A program made the translations under genes and the position numbers. A DNA stretch of 64,000 nt, from contig NC_089979.1 in assembly GCF_036417845.1 (NCBI RefSeq), positions 46,508,775 through 46,572,774 of the forward strand, given 5' to 3'. Positions 35,401 to 47,609 of this stretch are shown here, in pieces (the stretch's first letter is position 1; every line of letters begins with the position of its first letter). This stretch comes from Apteryx mantelli (lineage: Eukaryota; Chordata; Aves; Apterygiformes; Apterygidae). The notes beneath the pieces are model-generated. The model worked only from the letters and a program-made list of their open reading frames with translations. It was not told the origin of the DNA and made no database searches.

Positions 35401-36419
35401 AAGCATTGTGCTAATAAACTAGCAGACTTCTAAATCCATGTTAAAGGCCAAATGCCTCTATCTGAAGCCAATGGGAAAAAAATCCCATTGATGTTTAATC
35501 AGAGGCAGCCCTACAGTAAACCTTACTGCTCATTCCCTCGTATTTGCATAACAAGAATCTATTTCAGTGTGCAGTCAGATAACTTATACACATGGCATAA
35601 ACGTGAATCACAGCCCCCAGTCTCCAGTTTTGGAAGGCAAAGAGCTTCTCCCAGGCCCAAGTAGGGAGAATATTCATACCAGAGGAGGTTAAACACAAGG
35701 AAGACCTTAGATATGTCTCTTTTCACCTCCTCGTGTGAGTGCTTTCTGTGTAGCATTCCCCCCTTTTGGTCACACACTGGCAATTCATCTGTTATTGCAA
35801 GATCAGATAAATGTGATACAAAAGCTTGAAGCCCGTATACAAAGAGATGAATAGAGAAAAGTGTCTGCTCTTGTTAGTTGAAATTGTGCATACTGTCAGA
35901 GGCCTGCTTCATCCAGGCTTGTGTCAGAGCAGTGACTGAACAAGCAGTGAGATAATGTAAAAACAGGATCAATTAAAAATTTGGAATAAAATCCTGGCTT
36001 TGTAGAAGTCAATGGCAAAATTACTATTGAATGAACTGGGGTGGGAATTTTTCCTTTGAAATAGGGTGTTAGAAAGCAGCCTTCATCAAGTACCATGGGT
36101 AAAATATTAATGTTCTGGTTCCTTTTTCAGACCCTTGTCAGCTTAAAAGATGATGGGTCATTGATTCAGGAACAGGAGTGGGGTGACAAGAAAACCATAA
36201 TAACACGGAAACTAGTGGATGGACAATTGGTGGTGGTGAGTTCAGCTTTGCTTTCTGTTCACTGAGTGCTGCTAGCTAGTAGCCTGACATGTAACTCTAA
36301 GATTTTTAGCTGCAGCCTCTTTCCTTATATTTTGCACTGATGCAAATTAATGAATTCATTTCTTCCAGGAATGCAACATGAACGGTGTCAAGTGTGTTAG
36401 AGTCTACCAGAAAGCATGA
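32338..36419 (+). CDS. FABP5: Fatty acid-binding protein 5 (epidermal type), four exons
   Basis: The coding sequence joins 32338-32413, 35019-35191, 36131-36235 and 36369-36419 (405 nt, 134 aa plus stop), the standard four-exon FABP layout with a 173-nt second exon. The product is a cytosolic 10-strand beta-barrel carrier of long-chain fatty acids. The family signature is at G8-K-W10...G17-F18-E-D-Y21. Carboxylate-binding residues R109, R129 and Y131 are present. Type-5 assignment rests on MKELGVG (22-28), [15 protein letters not shown] and the cysteine pair C120/C127. FABP4 or PMP2 are less likely because they lack these blocks. The basic trio K23/R32/K33, linked to nuclear targeting in this subfamily, is kept. 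Residues 100-103 are W-G-D-K, where relatives usually have W-D/N-G. The 134 aa length is normal. Confidence 0.95.
32414..35018 (+). other. FABP5 intron 1
   Basis: 2605 bases. The first ~400 are CpG island, the rest is AT-rich with no recognised repeat family. The acceptor is TGCTTTGCAG. Frames at 33679-33879 and 34070-34330 are chance. Confidence 0.88.
35019..35191 (+). CDS. FABP5: FABP5 exon 2
   Basis: 173 nt, completing G26 and encoding residues 27-83, from VGMAMRKMG to GRKTQ. The length of 173 matches the family's invariant second exon. The donor is ACTCAG|GTCAGT. Confidence 0.97.
35192..36130 (+). other. FABP5 intron 2
   Basis: 939 bases, AT-rich, with no recognised repeat. The acceptor is CCTTTTTCAG. 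Confidence 0.9.
36131..36235 (+). CDS. FABP5: FABP5 exon 3
   Basis: 105 nt encoding residues 84-118. It ends TTG GTG GTG|GTGAGT, keeping the LVV-EC junction of the family. One codon longer than the usual 102-nt exon because of an extra residue in the KDDGS turn. An alternative donor three bases earlier (TTGGTG|GTGGTG) is weaker. Confidence 0.92.
36236..36368 (+). other. FABP5 intron 3
   Basis: A short 133-base intron with GTGAGT donor and TTCTTCCAG acceptor. Nothing else was seen in it. Confidence 0.9.
36369..36419 (+). CDS. FABP5: FABP5 exon 4 (coding part)
   Basis: 51 nt encoding residues 119-134 ([16 protein letters not shown]) and the stop TGA. It holds the R-x-Y fatty-acid-binding pair and the C120/C127 pair characteristic of type 5. 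Confidence 0.96.
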   Translation, partial: ECNMNGVKCVRVYQKA

Positions 36420-36608
36420 GGACAAGTCTTCATATTCAGTAGGAACTTGCTACAGACAACTCAGTTCAGTGGACAGAGCTCCTTTATACTCCATTTTTTC
36501 CCTTTCCCTGTTTTCTAGTATTTCAATGGACTGAGTAGCTGTGTGCAATCCTTTTTAAAAGCCATGATGTAACTATTATGTAACAATTCTGATCTACCGA
36601 GGCTATTA

Positions 36609-36614
36609 AATAAA
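36609..36614 (+). terminator. FABP5 poly(A) signal AATAAA
   Basis: Canonical AATAAA 190 bases after the stop codon, followed by AT- and GT-containing sequence. It gives a 3' UTR of about 210 bases, normal for FABP genes. Confidence 0.85.
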
Positions 36615-36639
36615 ATTTTCAAATATATGAAGTGGAAAT

Positions 36640-39600
36640 GTTGTTACTATAGTGGAATTTTAAAGTGAGCTTTTATAAAAACTCAAGTTTGGTTTTAGGC
36701 CCCACTGGGTTCAGTTCAAGACAGTGCATATCTTCTTGCTAATGGTAAGGAATGGTTAATAGCAAACTGAATTTTGACCAGCCTTCCCATCCTTAATTGA
36801 TAAGGTAGTAAACTGAAATAGAAAAACCACTCAGAGTTCCATCTCTGGAGTTGTTTCTATCTTGCAGGCTACAAAGTAAATAGAATTGGGTGGGTATAGA
36901 TAAGAGAAGCTTGGTTGATATTTAAATAAAGGAATGCATTTTCAGGGGTAGGTTTGCTTTTCTTTTTCATGTTTCAAGTCAAGAAATTTCTTACCTGGAA
37001 AAAAAATATACTAGTGAGCCAACTGGCATGATTAACTTAAATACATAAGTGCTTTGCTGAAAGGAAGTGTTATTTTGAGAACACTGTTTCCTAGCAAAAT
37101 TCTTGTTTCCTAGTCTAGTAATGTCTAGTAACATTCTGAAAACTCTTAACCAAAATCTATTGAAATATTGCCTTTAAATTTTAAGCCTTTTTTTTTAAAT
37201 GGGCTAGAAATGGAGTTTATATGCTTTAAAGTGCCATAATAAATAAGAAACATCAGTGTGTTGAGTATTACTTTTACACTGGTTGGGAAATGGAGCCTAT
37301 GACGCTACTATTCTTCCAAAGACATGTCAGATCAGACTGAAATACAAAGTTTAGGTGAAGTTCTGTCATGCCAGACAAAGTCCCATAAATAAAATTGCGG
37401 GGCAACAGGTGATGGAGAGGTTTCTCACTATCAGATTCAGAAGTCTGCTGAATAGTCCAGTTTGCAGCATTAGTCACTGCAAAATCCATTGCTGCTTCAA
37501 CCCTACTGATATTTTAGTTGCTCCATGTAAATATCATGTTATTGAGCTTTCCTCAATGCAGGTGAGAAGTCTGGTTTCTATGTTCATCTTACCAGATATG
37601 GAAAGTGAATTTTCCTGAAACTGAATCATTTATCTTTTTCATAATTTCCTGAGTATTTATGAATCATTCCTTCTATCTACATCTGAAGGCATGTATAGAT
37701 GGAGCATGCTTCTTACAGTCTTTTTTCATCTATATAAAATCTTTCTTGCCCCTTAACTTCTCCTTTATGAGTTGGCCAATCTTTATATCACTTTTATTTT
37801 GTATTTTTCCTGATTTAATGTGAACCCTGAAGGCCTGTATGGTATTCCAGTACGCTGGACAAGAAACAATGGAAAACAATTTGATCTGAAAAGGAACTTG
37901 TTTTACAATCAGAAATACACTAAACAGTAGCAGGAGAATGAATGCAGCAATCCATCGTATAATAGGAAAAACCTGCTGCCCTTCCAAAAGAAACAACGTT
38001 ACTTCTTTAAGCAGTGCATTACACCCTCTTTGGGGGTCACTGGTCTATCGCTTACTGCTGCCTGTTTACTCTTCTGATACTGCATAGTGTTAACTGTTTA
38101 TCTTTCATTTGGATGGAAAAAGCTTCCAATGTCTTTTATAGCACATCCGTTTTGATTACAATGAGATCATTTCTTGTAAAGCAAAAGGCAGAAGAGTATC
38201 TTTTAGAGCGATTTCCTATGGGAAAAAAAGGCTTATAAAATCTGTGTTTGTGTGTGTGTGCGCGCATTTCCCTCTATTAATTTTTTGAATATGCTCTCTG
38301 ATTTCAGCCACATGTGAAATGGAGGCTAGATGGCCCAAACATAATCATTCTTCTACAAGTGACATGAAAATAGGCGGCCTGATAAAGGAGATAGGCCATT
38401 AAAGTGCCCTGGTGATAGAAAGGCACATGGAAATCCCACTTTGTTTGACATTGAATGGAAGAAAAACATTGTAAGCATTCTTGGCACACATAAAAAGTTA
38501 TCTTAGATACCGTAAGGCACAAATCAACAGGAAAATACAATTCTTTAGAACTAATTCTCCAGAACTGCTTAGGCTCACATATTTATTTGCTTTATTTTGA
38601 AGTAAACTTTAGCATATGTTGCTGGTGACTTCGATGTAAGTGTATTGTGACCCGACACTACCATATAAAAAACCTATTTGTACTAGATTAAACCACACAG
38701 TAAAAAGGACACATTTTATACTATCAAAGGCCAATATTTATAATGATCAAGGCTTGAAAATATAATTTATATCCAAATTGTTTCTCTTCATTACTATACA
38801 AGCCAAAAGGTTTTTTCTTACTCTTTTTAAAGAGTGTAAACAAAATGTTCTCATCAGTGCTAAATAACTAATTGTCTTGAGAACTGAATAACTCTCCGTA
38901 GTTCACTGTATCACATAAGATGGCTGAAAATAAGAGCTCTGTGAAAGAGATGTGAAAAAGATGAAATTAGGCATTATTCAGTATTGTTTCTATGAAACAA
39001 TAAGAAACAACTCTATGTTCCACAGTTATAAAATAGGGAAACAAGTATTGGTGTGACACTTTGGTGTGTGTTTTTGAAAATAAATGGGGGGCAATGTAAG
39101 AAACATCTTTAGCAGACTGAAACTGCAAGTAATGCTTGCTCAAAGACAAACAGTGCCCATATCCACTGCACCACATGTTTATTTAAAGTAATGAGCAACG
39201 TCCAATTCATATCTTTATATCTCGCTTTCTTCTCAAATTGTTGATTGCAAATTATTTCTTTGCAAATTCTTCTGTAGTAGGTTTTTTGTTTTTGTTTTTG
39301 GTGGGGAATCAGGGTAAGGGAGGAAATTGGGGTTATTTAGCAATTTAGATCTGATATTCTACCACGTTAGGGAAATCTCACATCCAGGCTTTCCAGGAAC
39401 ACTAATGAAATGGCACTGTGCTTTGGGGAGAGCATAGTGTCTCTATACAATGCTCAGACTATCAAAGATCTTCCTGTTATGGTTTGGTTATATGATTTAT
39501 TTCAAAACTGTTATCCTACTCTGCATGCACTCTCTACACTTAATAGTGTCCCTTCCTCTTCCTCTCCCCTCCCTACCTCACATATGCACTTCAGATCAAA

Positions 39601-42600
39601 GTTTTTTTTTAAAAAAAATAAATGATAGGAAATCTCTCAATATTTTGAGGTTATTGTCTCACTGTTAGCTGTCAGCTGTCATAAGAAAAAAGTAATGATT
39701 ATTTCTTTAAGTATGAAGGTCAAGTGAAGGAAGACAGCATTGCTCTGCCATTCACTGCATGGGCAATATTAGCTCTGATAAATGTAAAAGAAGAAACTCT
39801 TACATCAAGAAAACGAGACATTAAATAGGTACTCTGTGTTTTCAGGGTATACCCTAAAATCTAGTATTGTTGATTCTAGCACGTATAAACAATCTTACCT
39901 CCTCCTATATAACACTGTGTCCAAAACACTCTCTTGCTCATGAAGCAGTCCATTCAAAGCAACTCTTGCTAAAGTCAGATGCTGAAAAAAAGTGTCCTGC
40001 TGCGGTGGAGTAAATATTTCTCAGGGCCCTGAGGGCACGCCCAGCCCTCCTTGTCCCGGCCCCACCAGGTCCCCCTGCCCAGCCCCATCATCGCTGCCCT
40101 GCAATGCTGCAGCAGTGCCGGCTCCAGCCCCACCACAGCCTGGTCACTGGACTGTGCACTGTGTTGATTATTTGTGCTTGTAGGGGGGAAAAAAAAAACA
40201 AAAAAAAACCCTGTGCAGTGTGATAATGGGTGGGACCAAGGTAACATATTAATTGTTCTTTGATGCCTCCTTTCAGACCCATTGTTCAAACCTGGGAGGA
40301 TTTAGCACTATTTTCATAGGTTTGGAGACAGTCCAGCATCCGTGTAAACACATTTTGTCCCATGATTCTCCTTCTAGCTTTGGCTTTTCAGCCATTGGAC
40401 ATCAATTTAAGATTTTGTTGACACTTCCCAGAATGGTTTTAATCTACTATTATTTTACCGGAAAAGGAAACACTATTAGAGACCCCACTCCCAAGAGTGA
40501 ATTTGGCTTCCTTTCCTGAAAAAAATGTTTTCAAACTCAATTCCCTCTACCAGATAGTCTTAATTATATTCTGGAGATACTTCCAGGTGAAGTCCATTAC
40601 AGTTCCAGAAGAAATGTAAAGTTGCAGAAAGAAATGTGGTAAGTATGATTCAAAATCATTTTCTGCTAATGTTCTGCCAAAATCTTCTGAATCTCAAATA
40701 TTATAATTGAGATTTTAAAGTAATATATTTTTCATTAATCACAGACATACACTATGAAGTTAAACATCAGAAGACAAATATTCCACTCTGAGGATCATGT
40801 CCGCTACCTATCTAGGGCTGGACATTTGCTCCCACATGCACAGCACCTGGTTCCACTTAGAAATCCATGCTTGAAATCAAAGTCTACTTCCAGAAAAGGT
40901 GTCAGCTAATGCCACTACAGATTCAGCTCAGATCATTGCACAGTGAAAGTCCTAAAGAGAAAATCAAGGGATTGAATGCAATTTTCAGCCCAGGCTTGCA
41001 ATGCACTGCTGGGTGAGGAGCTTGCTCGCTGCAGCACTCCCTGGGGCAGTTCTCATTCAGTGGTTTGATGTCTTCTGAGGCTGTGAGGTATGGTCAGTGT
41101 ACGGTGAACACCAGGTTTGAAACCATAAGGAATAGGGTAGCCTGCACTTCCTGACCTCCACAGCAACCTAGACCTCAGGCCTAAAATCACAGTGTTCATT
41201 ACAGGGAGTTTTCTGGAGTACAAGGGCTCTCTGTATACAGGGAAGCTTGAGTTGAAGGCAACACAGACTCACTTCTCAGTCTAGAAATTAGGGCCAGGCC
41301 TAGGCTTTGCTATTTATTATTTAAGTAACCCAGTGAAGAAGAGGAGTAGGAACTGTTCCTCTTTTATTGGTGGATAAAATTAAAGCAAAATATTATAATA
41401 AAATAAATATCCCCCGCCCCCCGCCCAATGTATAAAGCAGTAATTGATGCTGGGATTTGCTCTCAGTGTTTCCTATTGACTCATCTCCACTGATTCTCCT
41501 AAACCGCCTCTCTTCACACACATTTAATTACATATAAATAAAGTTCAGAAAATGGGATGTTTCTATTCTTTTACAATGTTTTTTTTTTTCTTTTTGTGAG
41601 ATTCAGAATGAAAATACAAGCTACATATCTTTACTGGCAGCATTATTTTAATAATTATATTCTTTTTGCAGAATCCATGGAATTTGGTCTCTTTTAACCA
41701 GCTTAAGCAATAGCTGCTTTTCTGATACTGTGACTGAAGAGAGGAAGCCAATTGATTATAAACACAAATTACACATGCCTCAGTGCCTTAGCATCCTCGA
41801 TCCCCTTCACTCTTGTCATATATTTGCATAACTTGATTTATGCTTATCTGAGCCTACACAACATCCCTCTGCATGTTTGCTTTATGCATGGAGCTTCTTC
41901 TTTTGCCCTGTTATGTTTAAGATTATTAGATCTCTTGGATTTAGATTCTGAGCTACAAGTTGTCCTGATTACTGGAATAGGCATTAAGAAAGATAAAAAT
42001 GAATGTAGCTGCATCTTGTCCATCTCCCATTTTTAGATCTTTCCCCAGTGAATTACCTTCATCTGTGATACATTCACTGCTTTGGGAAGTAGCTCAATAA
42101 TAGTCTTCCCATTTGGTCAATGTATAATACGCTGTCTCACAGAAGGTTCTTAAACTCATGTTTCCTCATTGGGTCTGTCAACTTAAACATGCTTTGATAT
42201 TACGTGTCCAAAATAATAAGGTTTGGAGGAAAGGTTTCCACAGAGATTCTTCTTCATTAGGGGTACTGAATGTTTCAGATAAAGAAAACCTGAACAAATT
42301 ACCTGTTGCTGGAAGAGAAAGTGTACCAAGACCTTTGGAATATTTAAAAAAATCTGATAAAGTCTTGCAAATTCATATCGTCCACCATAGTTCCCACTCA
42401 TACAGATACTAACTTATTAGGGACCAGCTGGACATCCCTCCTTGTGAGTAAAAGCGCGTTTTATGTGAGAGGTTGTCCAGAAGTCTACTGACATTTTCCT
42501 TTTTCCCAGCTAATAATTTTTAGTCAGTTGTGTCTTTGTTCCACTTCCATGGTCAAGGAACCATGAAGATAAACTATGAAAAATTATCATTTAAGGTGAT

Positions 42601-43829
42601 AAAATGATAAAATCCAATTTTTTGCTCCATTGAGTGGGATTTTTCCACATGTTGTACCTACCACCTCAAATTTCAGGAATAGCATGGGGTTTTTCCATAA
42701 TTTATCCTATAGATTGCACTAGAAAACTAATGGCTGCTTTGAGGCAGAAGCATACTGAGTTGTATTTCTCAGCCGGATTCCAGCTTTGACCAAGAGCTAA
42801 GTGTGTTTATAGTGGCATTGATGATATCTTATGAAGTGATGACCTTCTATATCACTGGAAAGCCTTGACTTACTTCAGTGAGATTGGATTAGGCTCTAGT
42901 AACTGAATGCTAATATCAGAGATGAAAAATGAAAGATTAATTTCAAGACACTTATTGACTCTTTAAAATTAGATTAGGTAATTTTCCTGCTTGAGTTTTA
43001 TAATACTTACAACGGTAACAGAGTTCACTGGGAACAGAATTTGAGCAACAAGTAAATTTTGAAGAATTCTTATATTTACTTATTAATTCTGATAGGTTGG
43101 TGAGGTTAATATTTACAACAGAGAGAAGAGATCAGCATTGCCAATATGGTTTTATTGTACAGTCTCTCTCTTCTTGTAATAAAACTTGTGAATAATGCAA
43201 AATGCAGTAGAGCCCAAAATATATTGTATTCTCTTGGTGTTATTCTTTTTTAATTACATTATCATAGGGAAAACATTTCCCTTACATTGTTTATTGGCCT
43301 TGAATAGTATCAACAGATTTTAGTAGGAAGGATATTCAGCTGCATCTTACAATAACATTTCACAGATAACTTCACTAATGTTACGATGACAGATAAACAA
43401 GGAAAAACCACTTAGGATCCAATGTCACTTTTTTTTAAGTTTAATGCTTATTTGGACATCTTCTGAAGAACACAGCAATCAAATATTTTGTATAATGTTA
43501 AGTCAATCATGTCTTTACAATTATTTCATATTACTGAAGAAAGAACTGTAATTAATATTTTTGACTACCCTAAGCAATGGGATGTTGTCCTTGCAAGGCT
43601 TTAAATTAAGTGCATGGAATAAAATGCCAAATATTCAATAAGCAGAGCAACTTCCTTTGCATATTAAGTTGCATATGGTTACATCAGAGAGAAAAAGGAA
43701 AACCTGACACTATTTTATTAGTGTGAGTCTTATGCATCTAACACAAATCTGGAAAAGCCAGATTCATTTCTTGTATAGCTCTCATATTACTAGCAAAATT
43801 ATGGACTCTGTCATAGGAGACAACATGGG
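36640..43829. other. Gene-free intergenic DNA downstream of FABP5
   Basis: AT-rich. No further FABP-family exon was recognised on either strand. It contains a short TG/CG dinucleotide run (about 38245-38266), a GC-rich block with an A-rich tail (40015-40210) and a C-rich run near 41410-41426. Confidence 0.55.
40015..40210. other. Isolated GC-rich block followed by an A-rich tract
   Basis: About 140 bases of C-rich sequence (repeated CCAGCCCC and CCCCACC-type words) stand out from the AT-rich surroundings. They are followed by GGGGGGAAAAAAAAAACAAAAAAAAACCC at about 40183-40211, written here as a G6-A10-C-A-rich pattern. It could be a retroinsertion with an A-rich tail. The family is not recognised and no target duplication was confirmed. 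Confidence 0.35.
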
Positions 43830-43830
43830 G

Positions 43831-44121
43831 CCAGACTCTTCTCAGTGGTGCCCAGTGACAGAACAAGAGGCAATGGGCACAAACTGAAACACAGGAAGTT
43901 CCCTCTGAACATGAAGAAAAACTTTTTTACTGAGAGGGTGACTGAGCACTGGAACAGGTTGCCCAGAGAGGTTGTGGAGTCTCCATGCGTGGAGATATTC
44001 AAAAGATGTCTTGATACAATGCTGGGCAACATGCTCTAGGCGACCCTGTGTGAGCAGGGGGGTTAGACTAGATGATCTCCAGATGTCCCTTCCAACCTCA
44101 ACCTTTCTGTGATTCTGTGAG
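43831..44121 (+). mobile_element. CR1 LINE 3' end, about 290 bp
   Basis: Typical CR1 3' sequence with the blocks ACTGAGCACTGGAACAGGTT, GCCCAGAGAGGTTGTGGAGT, TAGACTAGATGATCTCCAGA and TCCCTTCCAACCTCAACC, ending TTCTGTGATTCTGTGA. The wording 'GGAGTCTCC...GGAGATATTCAAAAG' suits the CR1-Y/J group. It is 5'-truncated, so only the end of ORF2 and the 3' tail remain. It is fairly well preserved, so moderately young. Confidence 0.92.
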
Positions 44122-45073
44122 ATATCGCTTTGGCTCTCATGACTCAACCTGTTGCTTTTGAAAGATGTCCTTGAATGTAATTGGATGTAATTTAGGATAA
44201 CATTTTGAGGTTAATTGGATGCATGAATAAGAACACAATTTTATTAACACAATTGCTATTAATGTCCAAGCCAAGAAGAACAAGTCTAGGTTCTCTCATG
44301 TGATTAGCATTTAATAGATGCATTTCATTCAGTAGGTGCACTCTTCTTATAGGCAGAGCAGCAAACCACCAATTTTTATGACATTGACTTTGTACCAAAT
44401 GAGACTGTGCTCCTTGAGAGTTTTGATTTATCTTAGAAGTTGTTGTTCATGTAAAGACTGGTGTCTGATTTTGCCAGCCAAGCAGTAATAATACAGACAC
44501 AGATCTAAAAATCCGTTAATCCCTCCTAGAAGTAGAAAAATATGTACCGTTAAAAGCTTTTACTTCTGTGAAAAAAAAGAAAATGTGAAGAACAGGTAAG
44601 CAACCACTATATACTTTTCTGTTCCCTTTTTATCCATTGGCAAAGATAGCATTTCATGCAGTAAAAGGCCTCTTCAAAAGGAAAGTTTGAAAATTTTACT
44701 GATTTTGCTTATGTCAGTTCTTACTAAGAGGTTTTGAAGACTTCTGTTCCTTTACTTCATGTGAAAAGATGAGTTTAATGGAATTCACTCAACTTTCCTT
44801 TTATATTAGTCCTTTAATGACATTCCTACCTAAGGAAAAGGGGAATTTCTATGGAATTCTTTATGGATACTTACTGTCCTAGTTCTGTGTACTAGATTTA
44901 GTCTAGATACTGAAACAACAGTTTAAAACTGAACGGAGTGAGTGTTGAGCTCAGAAATAACAGTGTAATTCAAGTTTGATTCTATTCAAGCCAAAGAAGT
45001 CATTTTAGTCTTTTCTGGGCTGATCCTGGACTAGCCAGTTTCCTACTTTCTTATATGCTTTGTAATGGCTTTG

Positions 45074-45223
45074 CTTTCTTCCTTTTTTTTTTTCTTTTTT
45101 CTTTTTTTTCTTTCACTTTCTTCTTCTCTTTCTTTCTTTTTTGCTTTTCTTTCTTTTTCTCTTTCTCTCTCTCTCTTTTGCCTCCCTTTTCTCTTTTCCT
45201 TCCTTCCTTCCTTCCTTCTTTTT
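45074..45223. repeat. 150-bp polypyrimidine (T/C) tract
   Basis: Almost pure T and C for 150 bases with only a few purine interruptions, ending in a (CCTT)n run. Such mirror-like homopyrimidine tracts can form triplex (H-DNA) and are often length-variable. The Lys/Glu/Arg-rich and Phe/Ser-rich frames across it are artefacts. Confidence 0.92.
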
Positions 45224-46308
45224 ACAATGTGTATTGGAGACTGCAAAGGAGAGATGATGGTGTTACTGTAAGCACTGTTCTTTATTACTGTGCCACTTAC
45301 ACCTTGAAGAAGTATATCATAAAAAATAATATAAAGTAGGGCAGGAAGCACCTTGGTAGGTCATTTAATTTCTTCTTCTGCCCCAAAGCTGAATGGTATC
45401 TGTGTTGTTCTTGAGCAATAGTAGTGAAGTTATTTTTTAAAGCATTTCACTAATAGATATTCCATATCCTTCCTTAGGAATATTTTTCATATATTGAAGA
45501 AAAAAAAAAGATGGGCCCCTTCCTCTGTTTCAAAGTTTGTCTCTGCACCTTACCCCATAAGCTGATGTGGGTGCCAATATCCCAGACAAACCATTCTTCT
45601 CATTGCCCTTGACAAGTGGAGGTTCGCTTTCTTGGTGACTTCATCTCAAAGTTTCTCATTTTATGTCTTTGCTTCCACCTTTCCTACAGGCTCTGCCTAT
45701 CATACAAGGCAACTCCATCTGGTCTTATGCTATCTATCTGCATTGTTTGCAGTGTGCAGGGGCTGATAAGGTCTTAGTGTCAAACTGATTATTTCTCCAG
45801 GTTCTGTTCACTCTGGGTGTATATAAGTGTAGTCAGACTCTGGATATATCCAAGTCACATGCTGAAGCTGCTCTACAGAGTGACTCTGCTTCTCTGCTGA
45901 CCCAACAGTTCATAATTTCTTGGCTTCCCTGCAAGACTGAGGTTCACGTGGGAAAATGGGAGTATGGTACTGGGAGGAATGAGTTGATACAGTTTCCATT
46001 TTTAACTGCAGTTACACTGTTTAGGGTTGGGCTGAAGAAACAGAGACAATTCTTTATCAGACCCTGCATGGTTTCACTCCCACTGTCAGATGTATTACTT
46101 TTCCATATGACAAGTCCTATCTCTGATGGCATACAGCTTCCACCATGGCTACTAGGGGAGATCAGTTTTCTTCCTGTCATTGTAGTAGCAGCATTCTAAC
46201 AAAATATATTTATATTTATATTTATTTTATAACCATCTATGAAGTGACAGCCAATGATGGTCCCCTAGACAAGCAACTATAGCTAAGCAGCCCAAATAAG
46301 ATGACAAT

Positions 46309-46332
46309 GATAAGTCCAAAGATAAGTCCAAA
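46309..46332. repeat. Tandem duplication of a 12-mer
   Basis: GATAAGTCCAAA occurs twice in a row without mismatch. Confidence 0.95.
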
Positions 46333-46831
46333 TAAGGTTACAGTCTGCGAGCAGCTTTGGGAGTGACATGGGATCTGATCTCAAGCTTCTTCTAGAGACT
46401 CATGTGGTTACTGTCATTCAGGCTTCATCCATTCATTGGACAAACCTCGCAATAGCATCTGACAGGAGTTATAACGAGTATGGTACATCGTGGGGTCAGG
46501 CCCATCCTACCTAACCTAACCTGAAGCACCCAGCTGAGGAGCAAAAACAAGGACCAGGGTTGCCCTGTGCTCCTGCAGAGTCAGTGGAGAGGGGCAGATG
46601 TGACCTGGAAACATCAGGTGGCATAGCTTGAGGAGTAAACCTCCAGGCGCCAAGTCCACTGCAAACTTACTTCATTGTCTTTCAGAGACATATGGTAACA
46701 CAGTGTAATGTTAGCAGCTATGATACAGAAGGAGGTACATGATGTATCCGCTACCGAACGAACCTCACAGGAGTTGTGTGAATCACACCATGTACTCCAA
46801 TTCATGAGTCACACTAACCATACACAAGCCA

Positions 46832-46858
46832 TACATATATAAATATATATATATATCT
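46832..46858. repeat. AT-dinucleotide microsatellite
   Basis: An interrupted run of alternating A and T (ATATATAAATATATATATAT) in noncoding DNA. Confidence 0.9.
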
Positions 46859-47591
46859 ACATGCTCACAAGCTATGCTTTAGTAGGTTTCTTATCTAGCT
46901 GTGCAGAACTGGTTAGTTATGAAATAATTCGGTTTTGTTTCATGTTATCCTTTTCTAAACGTCTGCAGATGGGTATTTTGTGTTAATGGGCAACTGCATA
47001 GGAATAGGTTTATTAATTAATTTTGAATACCTGTCTCTGAGGTAGTTTTGCACTATGTTGCATATGTTGTTTGCATTTCTTCTAGAGACTATTAAAAGCA
47101 ATGGGACGTTGCTATCTCTACCATCAAAAGAGTTTTCTCCCAAGAACCTCTAACATCCAAGACTCATGGCACTTTGCACACTTGGGTGGGTGGTAAGTCT
47201 GGGTGATTTACAATGTGCCATGCTCTGCAGCAGCAAGAAGGTTGTCCCTTTCGAGGTGCAGATTCCCATGTAGTTAGCCAACACAGTTTATGATGCCTAG
47301 TCACTGTGTCTGCCCATGACTCCCAAATGGATTGATATGTATCAGGTGGTTGTTAGCTCTTGATCTTGTCTTTTTTTAAGTTCGCACAATTCAAGCGATC
47401 TTGTCAGGATATTAATACAGGCTTCTTCACAAAGCAGTTAGTCCATCTAAGGTCTAAATCTATCATTTGGGAAACATCCATATTTTGCTGCTGAATAAAG
47501 GGAAAGTTTTGGATGGCGGGACCTTGCTTAAGTGTCAGATTTCAAGGATGATTTTGTAAAAAGCCAGCAATTAACTGGTTATTTTATTTCC

Positions 47592-47609
47592 TTTTTTTTT
47601 TTTTTTTTT
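47592..47609. repeat. Poly-T run (T18)
   Basis: Eighteen T bases followed by about 230 bases of GC-richer sequence (to about 47840), which would fit a minus-strand retroinsertion with a poly(A) tail. The body was not recognised. Confidence 0.9.

Noticed and set aside
45043..45351. Lys/Glu/Arg-rich and Phe/Ser-rich frames
   Set aside because: Translations of the polypyrimidine tract on its two strands.
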